Positions 34,973 through 43,433 of a stretch of DNA of 64,000 nucleotides are shown here, in pieces. The notes below the pieces were generated by a model. That model did no database searches, was not told where the DNA came from, and worked only from the letters and a program-made list of their open reading frames with translations. How positions within the stretch are numbered: the stretch's first letter is position 1; each line of letters begins with the position of its first letter. The stretch lies in NCBI RefSeq assembly GCF_000019725.1, contig NC_010505.1:4077001-4141000 (forward strand), written 5' to 3'. The position numbers and the translations under genes are program-made. The DNA comes from Methylobacterium radiotolerans JCM 2831 (GTDB lineage Bacteria > Pseudomonadota > Alphaproteobacteria > Rhizobiales > Beijerinckiaceae).

Positions 34973-35593
34973 TTAATCTTCGTAGCGCTCCAGGAACGCC
35001 TCGATCGGCAGGCCGCGGAAATCCGGCAGCGCCCGGCGCAGGCGCTCGTGGTCCCAGTCCCACCAGGCGAGGCGCATCAGGCGGGCGGCGATCGCCTCGG
35101 GGAAGCGGCGCCGGACCGGCCGGGCGGGATTGCCGACGACGATCGTGTAGGGCTCGACGTCGCGGGTGACGATGGCGCCCGCTCCCACCACCGCGCCGGT
35201 GCCGATCGTGCGCCCCGGCAGGACGACCGCGCCGTGGCCGATTCAGACATCGTGGCCGATCGCCACCGGGCTCGCCCGGCGCCGGTCGAAGAAGGCGGGC
35301 TCGTCCGATTTGTCCGGCCAGTAGGCCCGCGCCCGGTAGGTGAAGTGCGCCTGGGAGGCGCGCTCCATCGGGTGATTGCCGGGATTGATCCGCACGCTGG
35401 CGGCGATCGAGCAGAACTTGCCGATCGCGGTGTAGATCACCTCGCCGTCCTCACCGATGTAGGAATAGTCGTCGAGGATTGTCTCGGTGAGCCGGGTGCG
35501 GGCGCCGACCTCGGTGTAGCGGCCGAGGCGGCTGTCGACGACCCGGGCGCTCGGATCGAGCGCGGGTTCGAGGCCGAGGGGGCGGTCAACCAC
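34973..35593 (-). pseudogene. Phosphonate-cluster hexapeptide-repeat acyltransferase, interrupted by an in-frame TGA
   Basis: Two collinear frames in the same phase (35593-35243 and 35242-34973) together encode a 206-residue left-handed beta-helix transferase of the family linked to phosphonate operons. They are split by a single TGA at codon 117, in the context [20 protein letters not shown], where relatives have Trp (TGG). One G-to-A change explains the break, and everything on both sides stays conserved ([20 protein letters not shown]). The start is GTG, overlapping the DUF1045 gene by 8 bp. A sequencing error or recent inactivation is likely. Confidence 0.85.
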
Positions 35594-36272
35594 GGGCTTC
35601 TCCGAAGGGCAGGCGCGCCAGGAGCCGGAACGGCTCCGACCCGTCCTGGATCAGGAGGCTGACGGCGTCGATCCGCAGGGGCTCCGGCCCCGCGGCGCCG
35701 TAGGCTTCGGACAGGCGCCGGTGCCAGGAATCGCGATCCGCCTCCGGCAGGGCGTCGGTCAGGGTCATGTGGAAGCGGAAGGCCTCGAACACGTACGGGT
35801 AGCCCCAGCGCGCGAGGAGCGCGCGGCCGCGCGCGTCGAGGCGCTCCGGGCGGCGCTTGGCGCGCTCGGCCTCCGTGAGCGGCGCCCGGAACGGGTCCAG
35901 GGCGGCGACGCATTCGGCCGCCAGCAGCCCCAGCTCCGGCGGCGGGGCCTCCGGCACCAGGGCGAGGAACGGTCCGAGGGCGGCGACCCGGAGCGGGCCC
36001 ACCGCCACCGGCGGGTGCGCGGCCGCGAGGTCGCGGGCGGCGGCGACGAGGTCGGCCTCCGCGGCGCCCGGGGCGAGGCGCAGCGGCGCCTTGAGGGTGG
36101 CGTGGAACCCGTAGACCCGCGCGCCCGCCGTGACCGCCGCGAGATCACCGAGCCCCTCCGGGTGCGCGACCGGCAGCCCGGAGACGTTGTCGGTGCCGAG
36201 GACCGCGCGCCCGAAGGCTTCGAGGCGGGATCCCGGGGCGGGCAGCCAGTAGAGGGCGTAGCGGCGCGACAC
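35586..36272 (-). CDS. DUF1045 phosphonate-metabolism protein (2H phosphodiesterase fold)
   Basis: The 228-residue protein matches the DUF1045 family found in phn operons. It carries two HxT motifs, HATLKAP (His57) and HMTLTD (His168), the signature of 2H phosphoesterases that open cyclic phosphates. PhnP, which opens the 5-phosphoribosyl 1,2-cyclic phosphate made by PhnJ, is absent from the locus, so this protein is a candidate replacement. That role is inferred. The start is GTG with GAGG seven bases upstream, and it lies 25 bp after the glycosyltransferase gene. Confidence 0.8.
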   Translation of the reverse strand: MSRRYALYWLPAPGSRLEAFGRAVLGTDNVSGLPVAHPEGLGDLAAVTAGARVYGFHATLKAPLRLAPGAAEADLVAAARDLAAAHPPVAVGPLRVAALGPFLALVPEAPPPELGLLAAECVAALDPFRAPLTEAERAKRRPERLDARGRALLARWGYPYVFEAFRFHMTLTDALPEADRDSWHRRLSEAYGAAGPEPLRIDAVSLLIQDGSEPFRLLARLPFGEARG

Positions 36273-36297
36273 GTCAGGGCCTCCGATCGCCGGGCGG

Positions 36298-37446
36298 TCA
36301 GGCCGTCGGCGCGTAGGAGCGCGCGCCGGCGGCCCGCCGGGGGCGCACGTCCATGGCGTTGCCCCGCCACACGATGGCGCTCCGCATCCAGGCGCCGAGC
36401 CAGATCGCCGGGATCAGGGCGTCGCGCGCCAGGAAGGCCGCCAGCGTGCGGGGCGAACGGTGCCAACCCGCGCGGACCGCGAGCCGGTGCTCGGCGGCAT
36501 AGCACAGGGCGGCGAGGCCGGCAGCGCCGGCGAGGCCCGCGAGGCTGCCGGCCCAGAGGGCGACGAGGAGCGCCGGCAGCAGGACGCCGCTGCCGATCTC
36601 GGGGGCGAAGAACAGCGGGAAGGTCACGCGGCGCAGGCGCGCCCAGCGCAGCTGCCGCGCCCAGACCTCCCGGAAGCCGCGCGGGCCGAGCGGCTGCTCG
36701 AACGGGCTCGCCACGAGGTGGACGCGCTTGCCGGCGGCGCGCACGAGCTTGGTGGCGGCCGCGTCCTCCGCGATCTCGGCGGCGAGCGCCTGGAGCCCGC
36801 CCTGCGCCTCCAGGAAGGGCTTGTGCCAGAGCATGCTCTTGCCCTGCGCGAAGCCCAGGCCGAAGGCCTCGGCGGCGTATTGCCAGCGCGCCTGGAGGGT
36901 GTTCAGGAAGGCGCACTCCACCTCCGCCATGAAGCTGCCCGGGCGGGCGCCGGCCGGGGTGGAGCAGACGAGGCCGGTATCGTCGCGCCACGCCGCCTGG
37001 AGCCGCTGGAGGTAGTCCGGCGGCATGGCCACGTTGGAATCGGCGAGCACCACCCAGTCGTGGGCGGCGGCGCGCCAGCCGCGCAGGCAGTTGTTGAGCT
37101 TCGGGTTCGCGCTGACGCGCTCGTCGCCGCGGATCAGGCGGGCCGGCACCTGCGGGTGGGCCTCGATCAGGCGCTCCACCATCGGCACGATCGGGTCGGC
37201 CGGGTCGGCCACGCAGAAGATCAGCTCGTAGGCCGGGTAGTCGAGGCGGAAGCTGCGGACGAGCATCTCCTCGCTGTACGCCTCGACCCCGCGCAGCGGC
37301 CGGACCAGGGAGACGGGCGCGCCGTCGGGGAATTGCGACGGGCCGTGGTTCCGGCCGAGGCGCCGGGCCGCGACGGCGATGCTGCCGACCTGGACGAGGG
37401 CCAGGAGCGCGCCGAGGGACAGGGCCGGCACCGTGGCGTCAATCAT
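36298..37446 (-). CDS. Glycosyltransferase of the ceramide glucosyltransferase/HpnI family (GT21)
   Basis: The 382-residue protein has an N-terminal membrane segment, a GT-A domain with DWVVLADSNVAMPPDYL (metal-binding DxD-like), CSTPAGARPGSFMAEVEC, EIAEDAAATK and the acceptor motif RQLRWARLRR, then hydrophobic segments at the C-terminus. This is the pattern of ceramide glucosyltransferases and of HpnI, which adds N-acetylglucosamine to bacteriohopanetetrol. The hpnP-like gene elsewhere in the window favours HpnI, but a sphingolipid role cannot be excluded. GAGGGATC precedes the ATG. It is divergent from the PiT gene. Confidence 0.7.
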   Translation of the reverse strand: MIDATVPALSLGALLALVQVGSIAVAARRLGRNHGPSQFPDGAPVSLVRPLRGVEAYSEEMLVRSFRLDYPAYELIFCVADPADPIVPMVERLIEAHPQVPARLIRGDERVSANPKLNNCLRGWRAAAHDWVVLADSNVAMPPDYLQRLQAAWRDDTGLVCSTPAGARPGSFMAEVECAFLNTLQARWQYAAEAFGLGFAQGKSMLWHKPFLEAQGGLQALAAEIAEDAAATKLVRAAGKRVHLVASPFEQPLGPRGFREVWARQLRWARLRRVTFPLFFAPEIGSGVLLPALLVALWAGSLAGLAGAAGLAALCYAAEHRLAVRAGWHRSPRTLAAFLARDALIPAIWLGAWMRSAIVWRGNAMDVRPRRAAGARSYAPTA

Positions 37447-37663
37447 GCGGATCCCTCGTGCGATCGGGCGAGCGGTCCGGTCCGCTAGCGGCTCGACCGC
37501 GTCAGGCGTGTGACAGCGCCGCCCGGCGCTCCCGGTCCCGGTCACCGACGCGGCGCGTCGCGGGCCGTCACGGGCCGTCACGGGCCTGCCGTCGCCCGTC
37601 ACCCAACCGTCACCGCTCCATCTTAATCCCGGCCCACCACCACGTAGAATTCCGCGAGGGTTC

Positions 37664-39292
37664 ATGTCCGATTCCGCCGTGATGCCGTCGGGGGCGGTGG
37701 GAGGCCGGCGGGCGGGCGGTCCGCGCCTCGACCACGGGACGCATCTCGGCGGGGTGGTCGCGTTCCTCCTCGTCCTGGTGGCGGGCCTCGGCTACGCGGT
37801 GGTGAGCCTCGTCGCCGACATGAACGCGGTCGGCGAGGCGCCCCTGGCCTACGGCGCCTTCGCGCTGCTCGGCCTCGCCCTGCTGATCGCCCTCGCCTTC
37901 GAGTTCGTGAACGGCTTCCACGACACCGCCAACGCGGTCGCCACGGTGATCTACACCCACTCGATGCCGCCGCTCGTCGCGGTGATCTGGTCGGGTGCCT
38001 TCAACTTCCTGGGCGTGATGCTGTCCTCGGGCGCGGTGGCCTACGCGATCGTGACGCTGCTGCCCGTCGAGCTGATCCTCAACGTCGGCTCGCACGCGGG
38101 CTACGCGATGATCTTCGCGCTCCTGCTGGCGGCCATCATCTGGAACCTCGGGACCTGGGCCTTCGGGCTGCCGAACTCGTCGTCCCACGCGCTGATCGGC
38201 TCGGTGCTCGGCGTCGGCCTCGCCAACCAGCTGATGAACGGCGGCGACGGTACCGCGGGCGTCGACTGGACCCAGGCGCTCAACGTCTTCAAGGCGCTGC
38301 TGTTCTCGCCGGTCTGCGGCTTCGTGCTCGCGGCGCTGCTGCTGCTCGCCCTGAAATTCACGGTGCGCCGCAGGGACCTCTACGAGGCGCCCGAGGGCGA
38401 CGCGCCCCCGCCCCTGTGGATCCGCGGCCTGCTGATCCTCACCTGCACGCTGGTCTCGTTCTTCCACGGCGGCAACGACGGGCAGAAGGGCATGGGCCTG
38501 ATCATGCTGATCCTGATCGGCGCCGCCCCCACCGCCTACGCGCTCAACCGCACCATGGCGGACGACACGACGCCCGCCTTCGTGCAGGCCTCGACGGCGG
38601 CGAGCGCGGTGTTCTCCGCCCGCGCCCCCGGCGCGGCGGTTCCGGACGCCGCCGCCGCGCGCCGGACGGTGACGGAGGCGCTCAAGACCAAGGCGCTGAA
38701 CACGCCGCCCGTCTACGCGGCCCTGGCGGCGCTCTCCGACGACATCGCCGCCAGCGTCAAGAATTACGGGGCGATCCGGACGGTGCCGGCCGCCCAGACC
38801 CAGAACCTGCGCAGCGACATGTATCTCGCCGCCGACGCGGTGCGCGTGCTGCCGAGCGCCGGGGCCGACTTCTCGGAGACCGACAAGGCGGACCTGAAAC
38901 GCTACGCGGGCCTGCTGAACGACGGCACGCGCTACATCCCGGGCTGGGTGAAGGTCTGCGTCGCCCTGGCGCTGGGTCTCGGCACCATGGTCGGATGGAA
39001 GCGCATCGTCGTCACGGTGGGCGAGAAGATCGGCAAGACCCACCTGACCTACGCGCAGGGCGCCTCGGCCGAGATCGTCGCCGCCGGCACGATCGGGCTG
39101 GCCGAACTCTACGGCCTGCCGGTCTCGACGACCCACATCCTGTCCTCCGGCGTCGCCGGCACCATGGCGGCCAACGGCTCGGGACTCCAGATGTCCACGG
39201 TGCGCAACATGGCGCTCGCCTGGGTCCTGACCCTGCCGGCGGCCATCACCCTCGCGGCCGTGCTGTTCTTCATCCTGCGCCACGTGTTCTGA
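37664..39292 (+). CDS. Inorganic phosphate transporter, PiT family
   Basis: The 542-residue inner-membrane protein has two PiT signature repeats: EFVNGFHDTANAVATVIYTH in the first half and FHGGNDGQKGMGLIMLIL plus LYGLPVSTTHILSSGVAG in the second. About ten membrane segments surround a large soluble loop (about residues 290-430). PiT carriers import phosphate or metal-phosphate with protons at low affinity. It starts near the phosphonate cluster and is divergent from the GT21 gene. A long hairpin follows its stop. Confidence 0.92.
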   Translation: MSDSAVMPSGAVGGRRAGGPRLDHGTHLGGVVAFLLVLVAGLGYAVVSLVADMNAVGEAPLAYGAFALLGLALLIALAFEFVNGFHDTANAVATVIYTHSMPPLVAVIWSGAFNFLGVMLSSGAVAYAIVTLLPVELILNVGSHAGYAMIFALLLAAIIWNLGTWAFGLPNSSSHALIGSVLGVGLANQLMNGGDGTAGVDWTQALNVFKALLFSPVCGFVLAALLLLALKFTVRRRDLYEAPEGDAPPPLWIRGLLILTCTLVSFFHGGNDGQKGMGLIMLILIGAAPTAYALNRTMADDTTPAFVQASTAASAVFSARAPGAAVPDAAAARRTVTEALKTKALNTPPVYAALAALSDDIAASVKNYGAIRTVPAAQTQNLRSDMYLAADAVRVLPSAGADFSETDKADLKRYAGLLNDGTRYIPGWVKVCVALALGLGTMVGWKRIVVTVGEKIGKTHLTYAQGASAEIVAAGTIGLAELYGLPVSTTHILSSGVAGTMAANGSGLQMSTVRNMALAWVLTLPAAITLAAVLFFILRHVF

Positions 39293-39312
39293 CGCGGGCT
39301 CGGCCCGGGCGG

Positions 39313-39358
39313 GCCGGAGACCGCGGTCCGCCTCCGACGAGGCGGCCCGGTCTCCGGC
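39313..39358. terminator. Bidirectional terminator-like hairpin after the PiT gene
   Basis: GCCGGAGACC and GGTCTCCGGC (10 bp) enclose an inner GCCTC-CGAC-GAGGC hairpin. It lies between the convergent PiT gene and a short minus-strand gene and could stop both transcripts. There is no long T-tract. Confidence 0.6.
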
Positions 39359-39381
39359 TTCCTGCAGCGCCCCCCGACGCT

Positions 39382-39633
39382 TCAGGAACTCGCCATCGCC
39401 CGCACGAAGGCCAGGCAGGTCCGGCGCGCCGCCGGACTGTCGATCGTCACGAACGCCGACACGAGGTCGGCCGCCTGGGTCATGGCCGCGTCGGGCCGGT
39501 CGGCATCCGGGTAGAAGCTCGCCACCGGCACGTCGAGGATGCCGGCGATGCGGCTCAGGGCGTCGCTGGCGCGCGCCGTCTCCGGGGACGGCGTGCGGGT
39601 TCGGGCCGGATCCGCGGAAGCGTCGGGCGCCAT
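39382..39633 (-). CDS. Small hypothetical protein downstream of the MucR-like regulator
   Basis: The 83-residue product is mostly helical. The segment SDALSRIAGILDVPVASFYP followed by LVSAFVTIDSPAARRTCLAF resembles the tail of XRE-type regulators, but no DNA-binding domain is visible. It starts 3 bp after the stop of the MucR-like gene, so the two are probably co-translated and functionally linked. It may be a truncated regulator or an accessory subunit. No firm family was recognised. Confidence 0.5.
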   Translation of the reverse strand: MAPDASADPARTRTPSPETARASDALSRIAGILDVPVASFYPDADRPDAAMTQAADLVSAFVTIDSPAARRTCLAFVRAMASS

Positions 39634-39636
39634 CGC

Positions 39637-40158
39637 TCAGGCCGCCTTGTGGCCGAGCTGGATCGCCCGGGCGATCTCCGAGCGCCGCGCGGCGTAGCCC
39701 GGTGCCACCATCGGGTAGTCGGCCGGCAGGCCGTACTTCGCCCGGTAGCGCTCGGGGGTGAGGCCGTGCGCGGTGAGGTGGCGCTTCAGGGTCTGGTAGG
39801 ACCGGCCGTCGATGAAGCTGATCAGGCCCGTGTCTTGGATCGACGCTTCGACCTGCGGCTGGCTCAGCCCGACCCCGCCGAAATCGGACGGCGCGCGGCG
39901 GAGCACCGCGATCGCCGCGTGCACTTGGTCGATCAGCGCCGGCAGCGCCGTGACCTCGATCGCGTTGCGCGAGACGTAGGCCGCGACGATCGCGCCGACC
40001 TTCTCCAGCATGAAAGTTGAACGGTGGTCGGTAAGGTGGTCCATCTGAGACATCGCTGTTCGAGGGCGTCCCACCATTCGGGCCTCGTCCCCGAGCGGCC
40101 GGCTCGCACCGGGTGTCGCGCGGAGGAAGGCTGAGCAACGGTTCAGCCGGCGGGACAT
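39637..40158 (-). CDS. MucR/Ros-family regulator lacking the zinc-ligand cysteine
   Basis: The 173-residue protein ends with the MucR core YQTLKRHLTAHGLTPERYRA followed by KYGLPADYPMVAPGYAARRS. Ros/MucR zinc fingers coordinate metal with Cys, and the Cys position is usually in a VCLEDGK-type segment; here it reads ISFIDGR, with Ser instead of Cys. Zinc-lacking members of this family are known in rhizobia, so it may still bind DNA. The start at 40158 has GAGGT six bases upstream; shorter starts at 40053 or 40011 are possible. It is preceded by an AT-rich spacer. Confidence 0.8.
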   Translation of the reverse strand: MSRRLNRCSAFLRATPGASRPLGDEARMVGRPRTAMSQMDHLTDHRSTFMLEKVGAIVAAYVSRNAIEVTALPALIDQVHAAIAVLRRAPSDFGGVGLSQPQVEASIQDTGLISFIDGRSYQTLKRHLTAHGLTPERYRAKYGLPADYPMVAPGYAARRSEIARAIQLGHKAA

Positions 40159-40838
40159 TTCTACCTCAAGTTGATTTCTCTCCGTTTCTTGAGGTTGCAG
40201 ATAATATACAATATGAGCGGACGGCGGTTTGTCCGACGGCGCGAGGTTTTTTGCTCCACCGCGCAACGGACGGCATTCCGGCCATGGTTACTGATGTGTT
40301 CACTATTTTCGGCCGCCGAGATCGGTGCCCGAACTCGACTTCGGCATCGGCGGTCCCGCGTCGCGCCCGCTCGGGCCGTCCCGCCCGCCTCGGCCGGTCC
40401 CTGCGCCGGGCGCGCGGTGGGCCTCGCGTCTCGGTCCCAGCGGGCTGTCGCGGGATCGGGTCCATGCGGACTTCGGTCTCGACCGCCGGCGGACAGGGCC
40501 GCACCCGTGGCGGAGATCGGGTTGGACCTGCGCGTCGCCGGTCTCGACGGGCGGATGGCCCGGGAGGTGCCCCGGCCGATCCGCGGCAGCGGCGCGGTCC
40601 CGCGGGCGAGGGCCTATGGTGCGGCCGACCGCGGCGATCCCGACCTCGACCCGCCCCGGTGGACCTGTCGCCGCGCCGGCCGGTCCGTGCCTCGGCCGAG
40701 GCGCGCGGCATCGCCAGCCACGCCCACACCGCCCGCCGCTTCAAGGTCCGTCGCGGCCTAAAGCCCCGCGACGACCGCTGGCGGCCCGCGCCGCCGCCCG
40801 AGATCCGCCACCCCGGCCACGCCGGGCGGCGGGCCGTC
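40159..40838. other. 680-bp region without a supported gene
   Basis: The first 160 bp (to about 40320) are clearly AT-richer than the surroundings and include an AT stretch (AGATAATATACAATATG) near 40198-40214, consistent with a promoter for the MucR-like gene. The rest is GC-rich without motifs, signal peptide or family resemblance in any frame. The MFS gene ends at 40839. Confidence 0.5.
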
Positions 40839-42167
40839 TCACGCCGCGCGGTCGCTCCGGCGCAGGCTCGCCGGCATGGCGAAGAGCGCCAGCCCGGCGG
40901 CGACGAGGCAGAGCACGCCGATCCCGTAGAGCGCGGGCGTCGTCGAGCCGGTGAGATCCTTCACCCAGCCGACCATCACCGGGCTGACGATGCCGCCGAA
41001 CTGCCCGAGCGTGTTGATCAGCGCGATCCCGCCGGCCGCGCCGACGCCGGTGACGAGCTTGGCCGGCAGCGTCCAGAAGGTCGGGATCGACGCGACGATG
41101 CCGGCCCCCAGCAGCGCCAGGGCGAACATCAGCGGCACGATGTGCTTGTCGAACAGGCCGGCGCCGAAGAAGCCGAGCGCCGCCGCGATGGCGAGGCCGG
41201 CGACGAATTTCGGCCGCTCGCCCGAGGCGTCGGACAGGCGTCCGATCACCACCATGCTGATCGCCCCGCAGATGTAGGGAATCGCCGTCAGGAAACCCAC
41301 CGAGGCCGCCTGCCCGCCGCTCGCGGTCTTGATCAGGTCCGGCCCCCAGAAGTTCAGCCCGTAGGAGCCGATCTGGAGCAGGAAGTAGATCAGCGCGATC
41401 AGCAGGAAGCCCGGCTGCTTGATCGCCCCGATCAGCGAGTGGTCGCCGATATCCCGGTTGTGGTGGGCGATCCGGCTCGACAGGAGCGCCTTCTCGGGCT
41501 CGGACAGCCAGCGGGCGTCGGCGATCCGGTCGTCGAGGCGCGTCAGCACGAGCATTCCGAGCACGAGGCAGGGCAGGCCGCCGGCCAGGAACAGCCATTG
41601 CCAGCCGGCGAGGCCCCCGACGCCGTTGAGGCCGCCGAGGATCAGGCCCGCCACCGGCGCGCCGAAGATCCCCGAGAAGGCCGAGGCCACGAACATGAAC
41701 GAGGTGATGCGGCCGCGATGCGAGGCCGGGAACCAGATGGTCAGGTAGTAGAGGATGCCGGGGGCGAAGCCCGCCTCCATCGCGCCGATCAGGAAGCGCA
41801 GGGCGTAGAAGTGCCACTCGCTGCGGATGAAGATCATCAGCGCGGTGGCGATGCCCCAGGAGATCATGATCCGGGCGATCCAGCGCCGCGCCCCGACCCG
41901 GTAGAGGAACAGGTTCGAGGGCACCTCGAAGATCACGTAGCCGACCACGAACATGCTCGCGCCGAGTCCGTAGGCGACGTTGCTGAAGCCGAGGTCGCTC
42001 TGGAGCTGGAACTTGGCGAAGCTGATGTTGATGCGGTCGAAGAACGCGAACATGTAGCAGATCATGATCAGCGGCATGAGCCGCCACGCGACCTTGCGGA
42101 CGACGCCGGTCTCCGTCACCGCGCCGGTCTCGGCGGCGGCCGGCGACCCGGACAGGGCTGCGGTCAT
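40839..42167 (-). CDS. MFS transporter, anion:cation symporter family
   Basis: The 442-residue protein has 12 predicted membrane segments and the ACS-family signatures FFDRINISFAKFQLQSDLGF, MFVVGYVIFEVPSNLFLYRV and RFLIGAMEAGFAPGILYYLT. Members take up organic anions such as tartrate, phthalate or hydroxyphenylacetate with protons. It lies downstream of the CoA-transferase and HMG-CoA-lyase-like genes on the same strand, so it is the likely importer of their substrate. A 339-bp gap with a palindromic repeat separates it from them. Confidence 0.85.
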   Translation of the reverse strand: MTAALSGSPAAAETGAVTETGVVRKVAWRLMPLIMICYMFAFFDRINISFAKFQLQSDLGFSNVAYGLGASMFVVGYVIFEVPSNLFLYRVGARRWIARIMISWGIATALMIFIRSEWHFYALRFLIGAMEAGFAPGILYYLTIWFPASHRGRITSFMFVASAFSGIFGAPVAGLILGGLNGVGGLAGWQWLFLAGGLPCLVLGMLVLTRLDDRIADARWLSEPEKALLSSRIAHHNRDIGDHSLIGAIKQPGFLLIALIYFLLQIGSYGLNFWGPDLIKTASGGQAASVGFLTAIPYICGAISMVVIGRLSDASGERPKFVAGLAIAAALGFFGAGLFDKHIVPLMFALALLGAGIVASIPTFWTLPAKLVTGVGAAGGIALINTLGQFGGIVSPVMVGWVKDLTGSTTPALYGIGVLCLVAAGLALFAMPASLRRSDRAA

Positions 42168-42295
42168 GGTTTCCTCCGTGGTGTGTTCTTGAGGGACGTG
42201 TCTTGGGCGGTGCCGCCTTCGGACGGGCGGCTTTCCGCGAAGTCAGGTTCGGGCGCAGCTCACGGCACACGACGGCGATGCCGCCTTCGCCGGAC

Positions 42296-42450
42296 GAGGC
42301 GCGGGTCCCCTCTCCCGTTCGGGAGAGGGACAGGGTGAGGGATCAGGTCTGTCCGGATGAGAAGCGTCCTGCCGGCACGTCGACGGTGTGCCGCATCCGG
42401 AGAGTTCTCATCCCTCACCCCGACCCTCTCCCGTTCGGGAGAGGGAGCGC
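42296..42450. repeat. Dispersed palindromic repeat, copy A
   Basis: Two identical 22-bp palindromes (CCCTCTCCC-GTTC-GGGAGAGGG type, at 42308-42329 and 42424-42445) flank a variable centre with inverted GGTGAGGGAT/ATCCCTCACC segments. A related copy lies at 54964-55072 in the opposite orientation, with a conserved GAGGCGCGGGTCCCCTCTCC flank. It occupies most of the gap between the lyase and MFS genes. Confidence 0.85.
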
Positions 42451-42506
42451 GTCGCGTCCGACGCGTGGGGCGGGCCATTGTAAGGCCGCCCCTCTCCGTC
42501 TCCGGC

Positions 42507-43433
42507 TCAGGCCGCCCGGGCGGGCGCCGGGTGCAGGTCGCAGGGCCGTCCGGCCTTGGCGACCTGGCCGGGCACGTCGTGGCCGACGAGGCGCGGCAGG
42601 TCGCGCGACAGGCCGATCAGCGCCGGGAGGTCGAGGCCCGTCGGCACGCCCATCTCGTGGGCCATGCTGACGAGATCCTCGGTGCAGATGTTGCCGGTGG
42701 CGCCGGGCGCGAACGGGCAGCCGCCCAGGCCGCCGAGCGCCGCGTCGAAGCGCCGGGCGCCCGCGTCGTAGGCCGCCAGCACGTTGGCGAGGCCGAGGCC
42801 GCGGGTGTTGTGGAAGTGGAGCGTCAGGCGCCCGGGACCGACCAGGGGCAGGACCCGCGCGACGAGGCGGCTCACCTGCCGGGGATTGGCCATGCCGGTC
42901 GTGTCGGCCAGCGTCACGCCGTCGACGCCCAGCGACAGGTAGCGCTCCACCTGCGCGACGACCGTGTCGGCGGGCTGGTCGCCCTCGAATGGGCAGCCGA
43001 AAGCCGTCGCCACCGTGGCGTTGGTGCTGACGGGGGCGCCGCGCACCGAATCCATGATCCGCGCGAAGCCGGCGATCGAGTCGGCCGGACTCATGCCCAT
43101 GTTGGCGCGGTTGTGGGTCTCGCTCACAGAGGCGACGAGGTTGATCTCGTCGACCCTGGCGGCGAGCGCCCGCTCGGCGCCCTTCGGGTTCGGCACCAGG
43201 GCGACGTAGACGGTCCCGGGCCGGCGCCGGATCCCGGAAAAGACCTCGGCCGCGTCGGCGAGGGCCGGCACCGCCTTCGGCGAGACGAAGGAGGAGACCT
43301 CGATCCGGCTGAAGCCGGCCTCCGAGAGCGCGTCGATCAGGCGGATCTTCTCCGGGGTCGGCACGAAGACCGGCTCGATCTGGAAGCCGTCCCGGGTCGC
43401 GACCTCCTGGACGATCAGCGCATCGCCGCTCAT
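42507..43433 (-). CDS. Hydroxymethylglutaryl-CoA lyase family protein
   Basis: The 308-residue TIM-barrel enzyme begins IVQEVATRDGFQIEPVFVPT and carries the HMG-CoA lyase signatures RIEVSSFVSPKAVPALADA, LTLHFHNTRGLGLANVLAAY (metal-binding HxH) and GLGGCPFAPGATGNICTEDL. This family cleaves 3-hydroxy-3-methyl acyl-CoA or citramalyl-type thioesters to an acyl-CoA and a keto acid. It overlaps the CoA-transferase gene by 4 bases, which implies sequential action on one substrate. Leucine catabolism is less likely because the other leucine genes are absent here. Confidence 0.85.
   Translation of the reverse strand: MSGDALIVQEVATRDGFQIEPVFVPTPEKIRLIDALSEAGFSRIEVSSFVSPKAVPALADAAEVFSGIRRRPGTVYVALVPNPKGAERALAARVDEINLVASVSETHNRANMGMSPADSIAGFARIMDSVRGAPVSTNATVATAFGCPFEGDQPADTVVAQVERYLSLGVDGVTLADTTGMANPRQVSRLVARVLPLVGPGRLTLHFHNTRGLGLANVLAAYDAGARRFDAALGGLGGCPFAPGATGNICTEDLVSMAHEMGVPTGLDLPALIGLSRDLPRLVGHDVPGQVAKAGRPCDLHPAPARAA

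Noticed and set aside
35243..35245. TGA as a selenocysteine codon in the hexapeptide transferase
   Set aside because: The conserved residue is Trp, not Cys, and no SECIS-like hairpin follows; a simple TGG-to-TGA mutation is the better explanation.
40171..40761. 196-codon frame in the gene-free stretch
   Set aside because: Low-complexity Arg/Ala/Pro content, no conserved motif and an overlap with an AT-rich promoter-like region.
42296..42450. CRISPR-like repeat
   Set aside because: Only two palindromes per locus with no regular spacers and no cas genes; it fits a dispersed palindromic repeat.
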